From Klebsiella sp. RHBSTW-00484 (GTDB lineage Bacteria; Pseudomonadota; Gammaproteobacteria; Enterobacterales; Enterobacteriaceae): 64,000 nucleotides of DNA. A program made the translations under genes and the position numbers. The stretch's first letter is position 1, and every line of letters begins with the position of its first letter. Location of the stretch: NCBI RefSeq assembly GCF_013705725.1, contig NZ_CP055481.1, positions 1,984,001 through 2,048,000 on the forward strand. Direction: 5' to 3'. Of this stretch, positions 1 through 8,902 are shown one piece after another. The notes under the pieces are model-generated. The model searched no databases. It saw nothing but the letters and a program-made list of their open reading frames with translations, and was not told where the DNA came from.

Positions 1-25
1 TCTGCAACGTCCTTATAGCCACTGA
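1..25 (+). CDS. rhmD: 3' end of rhmD (L-rhamnonate dehydratase), partial
   Basis: Only the last seven codons lie in the window, reading LQRPYSH before a TGA at 23-25. The identification rests on position (rhmD directly precedes rhmT and rhmA in E. coli) and on my memory that the E. coli enzyme ends in a similar RPYSH tail. Other frames cannot be excluded from so short a stretch. If correct, the enzyme dehydrates L-rhamnonate to 2-keto-3-deoxy-L-rhamnonate, the substrate of the aldolase two genes downstream. Confidence 0.45.
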
Positions 26-77
26 TCCCGCCGTGCCGCACAGCGCTGATGTGCGGCCCATTTTTGAGGATATTACG

Positions 78-1367
78 ATGAGCAACACCTTGCTTGATAG
101 CGTGGTGAAGAAAAGCCGCGCCCGTTTGATTCCCTTTATGCTGGCGCTTTACGTGCTCGCATTTCTTGACCGTTCGAATATTGGCTTTGCCAAAGAGACC
201 TACCAGTTGGATACCGGGCTAAGCAACGAAGCCTATGCGCTGGGTGCGGGGATTTTCTTTGTGGTGTACGCCTTTCTGGGGGTACCCGCTAACCTGTTGA
301 TGCGTAAATTCGGCGCGAAAAAGTGGATCGGCTGCACCACGCTGCTATGGGGCGTTCTGTCTGCGGCGATGGCGTGGGCGGATACGGAAGCGAAATTTCT
401 TCTGGTGCGCACTTTGCTGGGTGCCGCCGAGGCGGGCTTCTTCCCCGGCATGATCTATCTGACTTCGCAGTGGTTCCCTCAGCAAAACCGCGCCAGCATT
501 ATGGGGCTGTTTTATATGGGCGCACCGTTGGCGTTAACGCTGGGCTCACCGCTCTCCGGCGCGCTGTTGGAAATGCACGGTTTTATGGGGCACCCCGGCT
601 GGTTCTGGATGTTTGTTATCGAAGGGCTGCTGGCGGTTGGCGCCGGGTTCTTTACCTTCTTTTGGCTTGATGATACGCCGCAAAGCGCACGTTTTCTGAC
701 TGCCGCTGAAAAGCAGGCGTTGATTAGCCAACTTGCCAGCGAAGAGGAGAAAAAGGTCACGTCGCGGCTGTCCGATGCGCTGCGCAATGGACGCGTCTGG
801 CAGCTCGCCATTATCTACCTGACGATTCAGGTGGCGGTGTATGGTCTGATTTTCTTTCTGCCGACTCAGGTTGCCGCTCTGCTGGGCACCAAAGTGGGAT
901 TCTTTGCCTCGGTGGTGACGGCGATTCCGTGGGTTGCGGCATTGTTTGGCACCTGGTTTATCCCGCGTTACTCCGACCGCACCGGAGAGCGCCGTAACAT
1001 CGCGGCATTCACCCTGTTGGCGGCGGCGATCGGTATTGCGGTCTCCGGGCTGGTGTCACCGGTACTGGCGATTATCGCGCTGTGCGTGGCGGCGGTCGGC
1101 GTGATTGCCGTGCAGCCGGTTTTCTGGACCATGCCGACGCAGTTGTTGTCCGGCACCGCGTTGGCTGCAGGCATCGGCTTCGTGAACCTGTTCGGTGCGA
1201 TTGGCGGTTTCCTGGCCCCAATTATTCGCGTCCAGGCTGAAACCATTTTCGCCAGCGATTCCGCCGGATTATTGACGCTCGCCTGCGTGGCGATTGTTGG
1301 GGTTGTTATTATCTTTTCACTGAGCGTCAATCGCACGGTGCCGCAGGCTGGCAGCGTACAGCATTAA
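78..1367 (+). CDS. rhmT: RhmT, MFS transporter for L-rhamnonate
   Basis: A 429-residue, 12-helix major facilitator protein of the anion:cation symporter type. It closely matches E. coli YfaV/RhmT in length and sequence, including the N-terminal LYVLAFLDRSNIGFAK segment and the WFPQQNRA loop. It probably imports L-rhamnonate across the inner membrane. An in-frame GTG at 33 would add 15 residues, but the ATG at 78 gives the family's MSNTLLD start and follows a GAGGAT Shine-Dalgarno sequence. It lies 14 bp ahead of rhmA and just after rhmD, as part of one catabolic operon. Substrate is inferred from the operon and not proved by sequence. Confidence 0.9.
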   Translation: MSNTLLDSVVKKSRARLIPFMLALYVLAFLDRSNIGFAKETYQLDTGLSNEAYALGAGIFFVVYAFLGVPANLLMRKFGAKKWIGCTTLLWGVLSAAMAWADTEAKFLLVRTLLGAAEAGFFPGMIYLTSQWFPQQNRASIMGLFYMGAPLALTLGSPLSGALLEMHGFMGHPGWFWMFVIEGLLAVGAGFFTFFWLDDTPQSARFLTAAEKQALISQLASEEEKKVTSRLSDALRNGRVWQLAIIYLTIQVAVYGLIFFLPTQVAALLGTKVGFFASVVTAIPWVAALFGTWFIPRYSDRTGERRNIAAFTLLAAAIGIAVSGLVSPVLAIIALCVAAVGVIAVQPVFWTMPTQLLSGTALAAGIGFVNLFGAIGGFLAPIIRVQAETIFASDSAGLLTLACVAIVGVVIIFSLSVNRTVPQAGSVQH

Positions 1368-1381
1368 TTTAAGGGAGAACT

Positions 1382-2185
1382 ATGAACGCAATTTTATCGA
1401 ACCCATTTAAAGCGGGATTATTGAAGGGAGAAGCGCAAATTGGCCTGTGGCTGAGCTCGACCTCTTCCTATATGGCAGAGATCGCCGCCACCTCGGGTTA
1501 CGACTGGCTGCTGATTGATGGTGAACATGCGCCAAATACCATTCAGGATCTTTACCACCAGCTACAGGCGATCGCCCCATACGCCAGCCAGCCGGTGATT
1601 CGCCCCGTAGAGGGCAATCGTAGCCTGATTAAACAAGTGCTGGATATTGGTGCCAGAACGCTATTGATCCCGATGGTCGATACCGCCGAACAGGCGCGAG
1701 AGATTGTTTCGGCAACTCGCTATCCGCCGGTGGGTACGCGCGGAGTCGGGGCCGGAGTCGCTCGGGCAGCGCGCTGGGGGCGGGTCGAAAACTATATGGC
1801 TCAGGCTAACGATGAGCTGTGCCTGCTGATTCAGGTGGAGAGCAAAACGGCGCTTGATAACCTGGATGCGATCCTCGAAGTGGAAGGCATTGACGGCGTA
1901 TTTATCGGCCCGGCGGATTTATCGGCCTCGCTGGGGTATCCGGATAACGCCGGTCACCCGGAGGTGCAGCGGATCATTGAGCAGAGCATCCGGCGTATTC
2001 GCGAGGCGGGAAAAGCTGCTGGATTCCTGGCCGTCGACCCGGAGATGGCGCACAAAGCGCTGGCCTGGGGGGCAAATTTTGTTGCCGTGGGCGTCGATAC
2101 CAACCTTTATACCAGTGCACTGGATAAGCGCCTGGCGATGTTCAAACCGGTAGCCGAACAGGCGGAGGGAAAGGGGAGCTACTAG
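1382..2185 (+). CDS. rhmA: RhmA, 2-keto-3-deoxy-L-rhamnonate aldolase
   Basis: 267 residues, the same length as E. coli YfaU/RhmA, and near-identical in long stretches. It is a class II, Mg2+-dependent aldolase of the HpcH/HpaI family that splits 2-keto-3-deoxy-L-rhamnonate into pyruvate and lactaldehyde. Visible family marks are the [10 protein letters not shown] motif near residue 50, the [10 protein letters not shown] segment with the metal-binding Glu near residue 150, and [14 protein letters not shown] with its Asp near residue 180. The ATG follows AAGGGAGA. It is the last gene of the rhm operon and converges on glpC. Confidence 0.93.
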   Translation: MNAILSNPFKAGLLKGEAQIGLWLSSTSSYMAEIAATSGYDWLLIDGEHAPNTIQDLYHQLQAIAPYASQPVIRPVEGNRSLIKQVLDIGARTLLIPMVDTAEQAREIVSATRYPPVGTRGVGAGVARAARWGRVENYMAQANDELCLLIQVESKTALDNLDAILEVEGIDGVFIGPADLSASLGYPDNAGHPEVQRIIEQSIRRIREAGKAAGFLAVDPEMAHKALAWGANFVAVGVDTNLYTSALDKRLAMFKPVAEQAEGKGSY

Positions 2186-2195
2186 TCTTCCCACC

Positions 2196-2224
2196 GCAGG
2201 TGCTGGCCTCAGGCCAGCGCCTGC
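2196..2224. terminator. Hairpin between convergent rhmA and glpC
   Basis: A nested inverted repeat: GCAGG, one base, GCTGGCC, a three-base loop, GGCCAGC, one base, CCTGC. It starts 11 bp past the rhmA stop and overlaps the last codons of glpC. The stem is strong but no U-run follows on either strand, so it may act as a barrier or a weak bidirectional terminator. Confidence 0.45.
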
Positions 2225-3387
2225 GCCAGTAGGGTGATGGGATGTTCGCAGCGTTTGCTGGTGGACATCTCAATTTGCCACTTGCAGGTTTCGCAATCGG
2301 TCACCACCAGGTCAGCGCCGCTCTCTTCAATTTGCCGGAACAGCGGTGCACCAATCGCCTGCGATGAGTCGTAGTTCTCCGACTTAAACCCGTAGGTTCC
2401 GGCGATCCCGCAGCACTGGGAGTCGAGCACTTCAAGCTGCAATCCGGGGATTAGCCGCAGCAGCTCAAGGGTATACAGCGACCAGCCCATTTTCTCCATA
2501 TGGCAAGGCGTGTGATAAACCACCTTCAGCGGCAGCGGTTTTAACTTCAGAGGCCGACCCGCATCCAGTTGACGCCAAATCCAGCGGGTTGCCAGCTCGA
2601 TCCGGTCGCGAATGTCGTGGTTGTCGATATCAAGCACGTGCGGATATTCATCGCGCAGGGTAAAGGTGCAGGTCGATGACGTGGCGACAATCGGCAGGCT
2701 ATTTTCCCGCATCGCGGTGACGTTGCTCAGCGCTTGTTTACGCGCTTTAGCAAAAAAACCGTTGGCAATCAGCGGCACCCCGCAGCACTTCTCTTTGCTG
2801 AGCAGTTGAACGCCGATGCCCATCGCATTCAGTACATGAACCAGATCTTTGCCGAGCTGAGGATGGTTGTAGTTCACATAGCAGCCGTGAAAGAACGCCA
2901 CCTGCTCGCTGTACTGCGCCTGTTGGGCGGCCAGTTGACGAAAAGTGTGGCGGAAGGTGCCAAAGCCATATTTGGGCAGCGTGCGGCGATGGTCGATTTT
3001 GAGCGCCGCATCCAGAATCCGGCGTACCGGCATCAGCCCGGTGGCGGCGTTGACCAGTGGAGCAAACGGCGTGGAGAGTGTCCCCATGAGATCGGTATGA
3101 CTGAGGATCGCATCGCGTAATGTCGGTTTTTGCTGGCTGTATTGGATGCGTGCCCGCTGGATAATATCGCCGATTTTGACATCTGAAGGGCAGGCCACCT
3201 CGCAGCGTTTGCAGTTGATGCAATATTTTAACGCTTCGTCGTAAAGCGCCCCGTCTTTCAGTCGCAGGCGTTCACCGTCCGGACCGGCCTGTTTTGGCCC
3301 CGGATAGCGCGGATTAACCCGACTGACCGGACAGGTCGTGGTGCAAACGGTGCATTTAATACAGTGTTCGAATCGGGTGTCGTTCAT
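2209..3387 (-). CDS. glpC: GlpC, Fe-S membrane-anchor subunit of anaerobic G3P dehydrogenase
   Basis: 392 residues (E. coli GlpC is about 396). Near the N-terminus are two ferredoxin-type 4Fe-4S motifs, [12 protein letters not shown] and [12 protein letters not shown]. They are followed by two CCG domains, seen as the KEKCCGVP and DSQCCGIAG segments, typical of heterodisulfide reductase-type electron carriers. The protein ties the GlpAB catalytic dimer to the membrane and passes electrons to menaquinone during anaerobic growth on glycerol-3-phosphate. Its ATG overlaps the glpB stop by 4 bp, so the genes are translationally coupled. Confidence 0.95.
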   Translation of the reverse strand: MNDTRFEHCIKCTVCTTTCPVSRVNPRYPGPKQAGPDGERLRLKDGALYDEALKYCINCKRCEVACPSDVKIGDIIQRARIQYSQQKPTLRDAILSHTDLMGTLSTPFAPLVNAATGLMPVRRILDAALKIDHRRTLPKYGFGTFRHTFRQLAAQQAQYSEQVAFFHGCYVNYNHPQLGKDLVHVLNAMGIGVQLLSKEKCCGVPLIANGFFAKARKQALSNVTAMRENSLPIVATSSTCTFTLRDEYPHVLDIDNHDIRDRIELATRWIWRQLDAGRPLKLKPLPLKVVYHTPCHMEKMGWSLYTLELLRLIPGLQLEVLDSQCCGIAGTYGFKSENYDSSQAIGAPLFRQIEESGADLVVTDCETCKWQIEMSTSKRCEHPITLLAQALA

Positions 3388-4643
3388 GATTCACCTCCGG
3401 CAAGCTCGCTGATTAGCTTCGCGGCGTGTAGCGCCGTCACCGCACAGACGCCGCCGCCGCATCCCAGCTCGATAGCATCAAAACCACCGAGCACAGAGCC
3501 AATGGCAAACAGGTTTTCCAGCGGCTGACCCTGAAGCTGTGGGCGCAGGGTGGCATCCGTTTTCAGGCCGAAGCGCTGCCACGGTTGCGAGGCAAAAAAG
3601 TCCCGTTGATACCAGCTTTCGCGCGGCAGCGTCTGCTGAAGGTCGAGGCCAAGAATCGGCTCCCGCACGGCGTTTCGTTCGGCGACCAGCCCATTGCTAA
3701 AAAAGCTGCCGCTGGCCAGCACCGTGAAGCGCGGGCGCAGTGGGATGTCACCGTGGTTGCGCGTCCAGACTGCGTTAACAAGGCCGTCCTGGTGGCTGAT
3801 ATTGACCGCTTCGTCGCCGGTAAGCCAGGTGCCGCCACTACGGATAAAATGACGCTGGAGCTGAGCGTGCAGACGCATGCCTGGCACCGACGGCGGCAGA
3901 GTGGGCAGCAGGCGAAGCGGGCAGGGCAGACGCTGTTGGAGCCAGCGATACAACCGGTCGTCGGCGAGGCCGAAGCAGGCGGGCATGATTAGCAGGTCGT
4001 GTTGTTGCGCCAGCGGACGAAGCGCCGTCAGCAGCGCGGACCAGTGGGTTTCATCATCCAGCAGGCGGGCAATATTGGCGGCGCGAAATTCGGACGGGTT
4101 ATCGCGCAGGACGTCGAGCAGCGGTAAATCAATCTCTTGCGCAGTGGCGCTGATGCCGTTCTGATTCAGGGAGGAGGCGGCCAGATGCGGTTGAAAATCG
4201 GCAAAACCGCTGATGCCGACCAGGCCAACCCGACGGGCAAGCAGCGGCGCGGTGGCGATCTCCTGCGGTGAAAGCCAGGCCGCGCGTAGCGTGCCTAACG
4301 GTGTGACCCGCAGATGCGGCTGGCTGGCATCCCCCTGCATAGCGATATTGCAAGAAGCGAGCAGACTCTGGGTTTGCGCGGCGTACTCCATGACCTGTTC
4401 GACGCCAAGTCTGGCATAAGGGTGTTCGGGAAGCTGCTTTGTTAACTGGCCGATACCGTGAGCGACATCGGTGACGTTTTCGCCGTTCGGCAGCGCGGAG
4501 AGTAAATCCAGCGAGGCGGAAGAGAAGTGCAGGGCGCTCTGACCACGGCTGATAATCACGCTACGCAGGCCGCGTTGGTTTAGCGCCAGTCCGCACAGGA
4601 GTCCGGCGAGTCCACCACCGATAATCGCGCAATCAAACTTCAT
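3384..4643 (-). CDS. glpB: GlpB, FMN/flavin subunit of anaerobic G3P dehydrogenase
   Basis: 419 residues, E. coli-like length. The N-terminus has a dinucleotide-binding fold motif [15 protein letters not shown]. The C-terminus has the second nucleotide-contact segment [17 protein letters not shown]. GlpB pairs with GlpA to oxidise sn-glycerol-3-phosphate to dihydroxyacetone phosphate and relays electrons to GlpC. It overlaps glpA by 11 bp and glpC by 4 bp, so the operon reads glpA-glpB-glpC on the minus strand. Confidence 0.95.
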   Translation of the reverse strand: MKFDCAIIGGGLAGLLCGLALNQRGLRSVIISRGQSALHFSSASLDLLSALPNGENVTDVAHGIGQLTKQLPEHPYARLGVEQVMEYAAQTQSLLASCNIAMQGDASQPHLRVTPLGTLRAAWLSPQEIATAPLLARRVGLVGISGFADFQPHLAASSLNQNGISATAQEIDLPLLDVLRDNPSEFRAANIARLLDDETHWSALLTALRPLAQQHDLLIMPACFGLADDRLYRWLQQRLPCPLRLLPTLPPSVPGMRLHAQLQRHFIRSGGTWLTGDEAVNISHQDGLVNAVWTRNHGDIPLRPRFTVLASGSFFSNGLVAERNAVREPILGLDLQQTLPRESWYQRDFFASQPWQRFGLKTDATLRPQLQGQPLENLFAIGSVLGGFDAIELGCGGGVCAVTALHAAKLISELAGGES

Positions 4644-6255
4644 CCTGATGCTCCTTTTCTAAACCGCACAGGCCGAGATAGACCCAGCGGGTGAACTCGC
4701 TTTCGCGTAGCGCATCGCCCCAGGCGACGGGTTGTACGCCTTTCCAGCGTTCGTTGAGAAATTCGGACAGCTGCGTCAGCGAGCGGGCGGAGGTGGTGAC
4801 GTTGAAACGCTGGAGCAGTCCGGCGGCGCGGCAGGCGCAAAGCTCGCCCTGGCAGGTCCCCATGCCAATCCGGGTACGACGGCGTAAATCGAGCAGGTTT
4901 TTTACCGCCAGATTTTCTACCGCGTACTGAACTTCTCCGGCGGTGACCGCCTCGCATTCGCAGATCAGGCTGCGGTGCTGACGGCTATCGCCAAGCCATG
5001 CCGGGGTGCGGTCGCCGTGGCGGTAAATAGCCGACCCACGTAGCGGCGCGGGTAAAGAGATAATTTTGCGCAGGGTGGTTTCCGTGGGTTCTTGCGAGCC
5101 CGGCAGCGGCGTGTCGGCGGTGGTGCAGGCGACGGCGTTACCGAGCTTACGGCATACGGCATCGGTGGCCCATTCCGCCATCAGGCGATAGGTCATCAGC
5201 TTGCCGCCGGTAATGGTAATAAAGCCGTTCAGACCGTCGCGCTCGGCGTGGTCGAGCAGGACGATGCCGCGGCTGACGCTGCGTCCGCTCGGGTCGTCAT
5301 CGCTGGCGACCAGCGGGCGCACGCCGGAGTAGGCGCGCAGCACGCGGGTACGGCCCAGCACCGGGGCCAGCTTTTCGCCTTCACGCAGCAGAATATCAAC
5401 TTCGGCGGCGGTGACCCGATTGTCATCAATCTCATCGTAAGCGATGTGCGTTGAGGTGGTACCAATCAGCGAGATGGTATCGCCGGGGACCAGGATATCG
5501 GCATCGGCAGGTTTACGGCAGCGGTTGATTACCTGCTGGTTAATGCGGTGGTCGAGGATGAGCAGCGAGCCCTTAGCCGGGAACATGGCGACGCGCAGGT
5601 CGGCATATTCGGCGATGCGCTGCCCCCAGATCCCGGCAGCGTTGACCACCACGCTGGCGCGTAGAGCCTGCGCCTGACGCTGTGAGTGGTTGTAGAGCTG
5701 TACGCCACCGACGGTATCGCCATTGCGCAGCAGACCCGTTACTTCGCAGCCGGTATAAATCACGGCGCCATGCTCGCGGGCATCCAGCATATTGGCGGCA
5801 GTGAGGCGGAACGGGTCAACGGTGCCGTCAGGAACCTGCACCGCGCCGAGCAGCGTCGGGTTGACCGCAGGCTCAATGCGCAGCGCCTCGGAAGATGTCA
5901 GAGGATTGGCATCGATACCCGCTTGTTGACAGGCAGTAATAAAGGTTTGCTGGTAGGCCAGGTCGTCTTCGGGGAGGGTGATAAACAATCCGCTGGTCGG
6001 TTCAATACAGTGGCGGGCGATGCGGCGTAAAATGCGGTTTTCGCTGATGCACTCCCGCGCTGATTCGCTATCGGTGACCGCATAGCGCGCGCCGCTATGC
6101 AGCAATCCATGGTTGCGGCCGGTTGCGCCGGTGGCGATATCATAACGCTCAACCAGCGCCACCTTCAGTCCGCGCAGCGCGCAGTCGCGCGCAATTCCGG
6201 CACCCGTTGCGCCGCCGCCAATGATAATGACGTCATACTCACGACAATCGGTCAT
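4633..6255 (-). CDS. glpA: GlpA, catalytic FAD subunit of anaerobic G3P dehydrogenase
   Basis: 540 residues from the chosen start. An N-terminal FAD motif ([20 protein letters not shown]) precedes the DAO-type oxidoreductase domain. The C-terminus has a BFD-like 2Fe-2S domain with CECEAVT and [11 protein letters not shown] cysteines. I chose the ATG at 6255 because AGGACAGGGAG lies just upstream and it matches the E. coli N-terminus; the frame stays open for 24 more codons. First gene of glpABC. In E. coli the divergent neighbour is glpTQ; here a LysR gene on the same strand lies upstream instead. Confidence 0.95.
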   Translation of the reverse strand: MTDCREYDVIIIGGGATGAGIARDCALRGLKVALVERYDIATGATGRNHGLLHSGARYAVTDSESARECISENRILRRIARHCIEPTSGLFITLPEDDLAYQQTFITACQQAGIDANPLTSSEALRIEPAVNPTLLGAVQVPDGTVDPFRLTAANMLDAREHGAVIYTGCEVTGLLRNGDTVGGVQLYNHSQRQAQALRASVVVNAAGIWGQRIAEYADLRVAMFPAKGSLLILDHRINQQVINRCRKPADADILVPGDTISLIGTTSTHIAYDEIDDNRVTAAEVDILLREGEKLAPVLGRTRVLRAYSGVRPLVASDDDPSGRSVSRGIVLLDHAERDGLNGFITITGGKLMTYRLMAEWATDAVCRKLGNAVACTTADTPLPGSQEPTETTLRKIISLPAPLRGSAIYRHGDRTPAWLGDSRQHRSLICECEAVTAGEVQYAVENLAVKNLLDLRRRTRIGMGTCQGELCACRAAGLLQRFNVTTSARSLTQLSEFLNERWKGVQPVAWGDALRESEFTRWVYLGLCGLEKEHQDEV

Positions 6256-6316
6256 CTCCCTGTCCTCTGTTTTCGTTTTACTCCATTTAGCCACGCTGAG
6301 ATTTTTTTTGTTTGAT

Positions 6317-6368
6317 TTTGCTCGCATTCGCGCATTTTTGTTGTATTTTTTGCTCGAAATGGAATGGG
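6317..6368 (-). promoter_or_regulatory. Two GlpR-like operators upstream of glpA
   Basis: The 20-mer TTTGCTCGCATTCGCGCATT at 6317-6336 matches the E. coli GlpR operator consensus (WATKYTCGWTWWCGMRMATW) at about 17 of 20 positions. A second, weaker copy with one good half-site (TTTGCTCGA) lies at 6349-6368. Both are 60-115 bp upstream of the glpA start, where the promoter should be. This suggests repression by GlpR, relieved by glycerol-3-phosphate. Consensus recalled from memory. Confidence 0.55.
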
Positions 6369-6385
6369 TGTTGTTTTTTAATCAT

Positions 6386-7315
6386 TCAGATAGGCAGGTG
6401 TCCGGCTAACCGTAATCGCCTTTCCCACTCCGGTTCCGCTCCCAGTTTTTCTGCGACGGTATTGACCAGGGCGTGCAAAACCGGCGAGGCGCGGCGGGTT
6501 TGCCGATACAGCGCAACAATGTTGCCGCCGTCAGGCTGCCAGTCCGCTAAAATAATTTGTAGCTCGCCTTTGAGAATGGCATCAGCGCCTAAAAACATCG
6601 GCATCACCACGATCCCCATGCCCGCTTTGGCGGATTCAAGCAAACAGAAGGCGTTATCCGAACGCAGCCGATTCCTGACCCGCCACATCTGAACTTGCCC
6701 TTCGTAAAGCAGTTGCCAGCAACCGCCCGGCGCGCGATGGGTATAGAGCAGCCCGTCATGTTTTTCCAGCTCGGATGGATGCTGTGGCACTCCATGACGC
6801 GCCAGGTAGTCAGGGCTGGCGCATAGCCAGGTTAAATTACGCGCAAAGGTTCTGGCGATCAGCGTGGAGTCGGGAATCGGTCCCAGGCGGATGGCGACAT
6901 CAAAGTCGGGCTGGTGCATGTTGACCTGCCTGTCCTCGGTGGAGACATCCAGTGACAGTCCCGGATTACCGGTGGCGAATTCAGCCAGAATCGTTGCCAG
7001 ATGGGTGGTCATAAAGGTGTGGGAGGTGGCGATACGCAGTCCGCCGCGCAGTTCACTGCGCGCAGGCGCTACCGCCTCTTCCGCGAGGATGACGTCTTCC
7101 AGAATTCGCACGCACTCCTGATAAAACAGCAGGCCAGCTTCCGTCAGACTCAGGCGCTGACCGCGCTCAAGCAGGCTTGCGCCGAGCCGTAGTTCCAGCG
7201 TTTTGACGCGCTGGCTGACAACCGACTTTGTGGTGCCCAGCTTTGCCGCCGCGCCGACGAAGCTCAGTGCGTCAACCACGGCGACAAAGGTACTCATCTC
7301 CACGAATTTATTCAT
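6386..7315 (-). CDS. LysR-family regulator at the end of the GMC operon
   Basis: 309 residues. An N-terminal winged helix-turn-helix (about residues 2-60, with AAAKLGTTKSVVSQRVKTLE as the helix-turn-helix) is followed by a LysR effector-binding domain containing the usual RIATSHTF and DVAIRLGPI segments. The YTHRAPGGCWQL region resembles the CrgA/AaeR-like branch. The ATG at 7315 is preferred to a TTG at 7330. It starts 45 bp after the first GMC gene and reads the same way, so it is probably co-transcribed and may control that operon. Effector unknown. It sits between the GMC genes and glpA. Confidence 0.85.
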   Translation of the reverse strand: MNKFVEMSTFVAVVDALSFVGAAAKLGTTKSVVSQRVKTLELRLGASLLERGQRLSLTEAGLLFYQECVRILEDVILAEEAVAPARSELRGGLRIATSHTFMTTHLATILAEFATGNPGLSLDVSTEDRQVNMHQPDFDVAIRLGPIPDSTLIARTFARNLTWLCASPDYLARHGVPQHPSELEKHDGLLYTHRAPGGCWQLLYEGQVQMWRVRNRLRSDNAFCLLESAKAGMGIVVMPMFLGADAILKGELQIILADWQPDGGNIVALYRQTRRASPVLHALVNTVAEKLGAEPEWERRLRLAGHLPI

Positions 7316-7360
7316 CTTTTGCTTCTGCAACGAACCTTCGCATCACTATGCGCTGCTTTT

Positions 7361-8893
7361 TTAACCATTAAAACGACTGACGATATATTCTGCCGCCATG
7401 ATCACATCAGGGTTGGTCGCCTGTGATGGCACATCGGGAAAGATAGAGGCATCGGCGACAAATAGTCCGTTGATACCGAAAACTTTTCCGCGCTGATCCA
7501 CCACAGCCATTGGGTCGTTTTCCACTCCCATGGGAGCCGTCGCGCTCAGGTGCAAATTGCTTTTCACGGTGGCGCGCTGTTCGGCGAGAATCTGCTGCTC
7601 CGTGAGCGCCAGCGTGCCGCCTTTGATACCCGGAACCTCAGCGGTAATGAGGTCTTTCAGCGGGGATTCCTTAGCCAGCGTTCGCGACAGTTTCACCGCT
7701 TCGACCATTCGCAGCAGATCGCGCTCGTCAGCTAATAAATTGAGATTGATATCAGGCTTGAGCAGCGGATTGCGGCTGCTTAGGGTTAAACTCCCGCGGG
7801 AGTGGGGACGCGCCACGGTGAAGAAGAGTTGAAAGCCGTTTCCCTCGGGGAACAGGCCTGGATCGACGAAATGGTTGTTGCTGATGTAGAGATCCAGTTC
7901 GTTGATTTCCGCCATCGATGATTGCGTCCATAACGTAGTGCCGATCGGCGGTTGAGCCGCCAGCCCCGGGCGGGTTGCCAACATGATACCGTTGACCGGT
8001 TGTTCCTGTAGATGACAACCGACCGGTAAATCCTGTTTCAGGCCGATATCCAGACGGCGCAGATCCTCAGCAGGGCCAATGCCGGAGCGCAGCAAGATAG
8101 CGGGTGTTCCCGCCGCGCCGGCGCAGACGAACACCGTGCCGGCCTGTAGCCGGGTGCCGTCCACCAGTTGTACGCCGTTAACCTGCGCGCTGTTGATGAG
8201 TAGTTTATCGACTACTGCCATTCCGAGAATATCCAGATTCGGTCGGGCGCGGACGCTATCGGTGAGATACACCATTCCCGTATTCTTCCGCACGCTGTTG
8301 ACGACGTTTAGTGGGTAGATAGCAACGCCATTTTGATGCGGGCCGTTAATATCGTTGATGGCCTGATATCCCCGCGCACGGCAGGCGTGATAAAAAGCCT
8401 GGCTTGCCGGGCTTAACGTCTCCAGCGCGGGTTGGCGGACCGGCATCGGGCCGTAGCGACCATGCCATCTGTCGTCGCCGTAATCGGCATTTTCCAGTTG
8501 TTTAAACCACGGTAGAACCTTGTCGAACGACCAGTCCGTCAGGCCGCGCTTAACCCAGCGGTCAAAATCGAATTTAGGTGCGCGGACAAAAGCGCCGGCG
8601 TTAATCGCGGAGCCTCCGCCGAGAACCCTGGCGCGCAAGTGACCGGCGGTATGGTCGGTTCCGGTGGCGGCACTTTGTTCCCAGACGTAATCGCCGCCGC
8701 CGACCGAGTGGCTGAGGGCCAGCTCTGGCGGGTAGCCATTGGCAGGAAATACCGGCCCGCCTTCCAGCAGCAGCACCCGGTAGTTTGCGTTCTCGCTTAA
8801 TCGAGCGGCCACTACCGCTCCGCCTGAGCCGCCGCCCACAACAATTGCATCGTAGGTTTTCTCCCGGATGTTCTCGATTGTCAGGTCTTTCAT
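7361..8893 (-). CDS. GMC-family FAD oxidoreductase (second of tandem pair)
   Basis: About 510 residues with GMC architecture. The N-terminal FAD motif is VGGGSGGAVVAARLSE. The GMC signature VLGGGSAINAG lies near residue 90. The C-terminal catalytic region has a His in HLSATAPMG and an Asn in ATNPDVIMAAEYI, matching the His/Asn pair of choline oxidase-type enzymes. It should oxidise an alcohol to an aldehyde or ketone; the substrate is not evident. Two ATGs stand in tandem, and the second (8893) is better spaced from AAGGGG. It follows the paralogous GMC gene by under 10 bp and precedes a LysR gene. The two paralogues look roughly one-third identical, so this is an old duplication. Confidence 0.85.
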   Translation of the reverse strand: MKDLTIENIREKTYDAIVVGGGSGGAVVAARLSENANYRVLLLEGGPVFPANGYPPELALSHSVGGGDYVWEQSAATGTDHTAGHLRARVLGGGSAINAGAFVRAPKFDFDRWVKRGLTDWSFDKVLPWFKQLENADYGDDRWHGRYGPMPVRQPALETLSPASQAFYHACRARGYQAINDINGPHQNGVAIYPLNVVNSVRKNTGMVYLTDSVRARPNLDILGMAVVDKLLINSAQVNGVQLVDGTRLQAGTVFVCAGAAGTPAILLRSGIGPAEDLRRLDIGLKQDLPVGCHLQEQPVNGIMLATRPGLAAQPPIGTTLWTQSSMAEINELDLYISNNHFVDPGLFPEGNGFQLFFTVARPHSRGSLTLSSRNPLLKPDINLNLLADERDLLRMVEAVKLSRTLAKESPLKDLITAEVPGIKGGTLALTEQQILAEQRATVKSNLHLSATAPMGVENDPMAVVDQRGKVFGINGLFVADASIFPDVPSQATNPDVIMAAEYIVSRFNG

Positions 8894-8902
8894 CATATCC
8901 CC

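Noticed and set aside
33..77. 15-codon upstream extension of rhmT from a GTG
   Set aside because: The ATG at 78 has a good ribosome-binding site and gives the family N-terminus.
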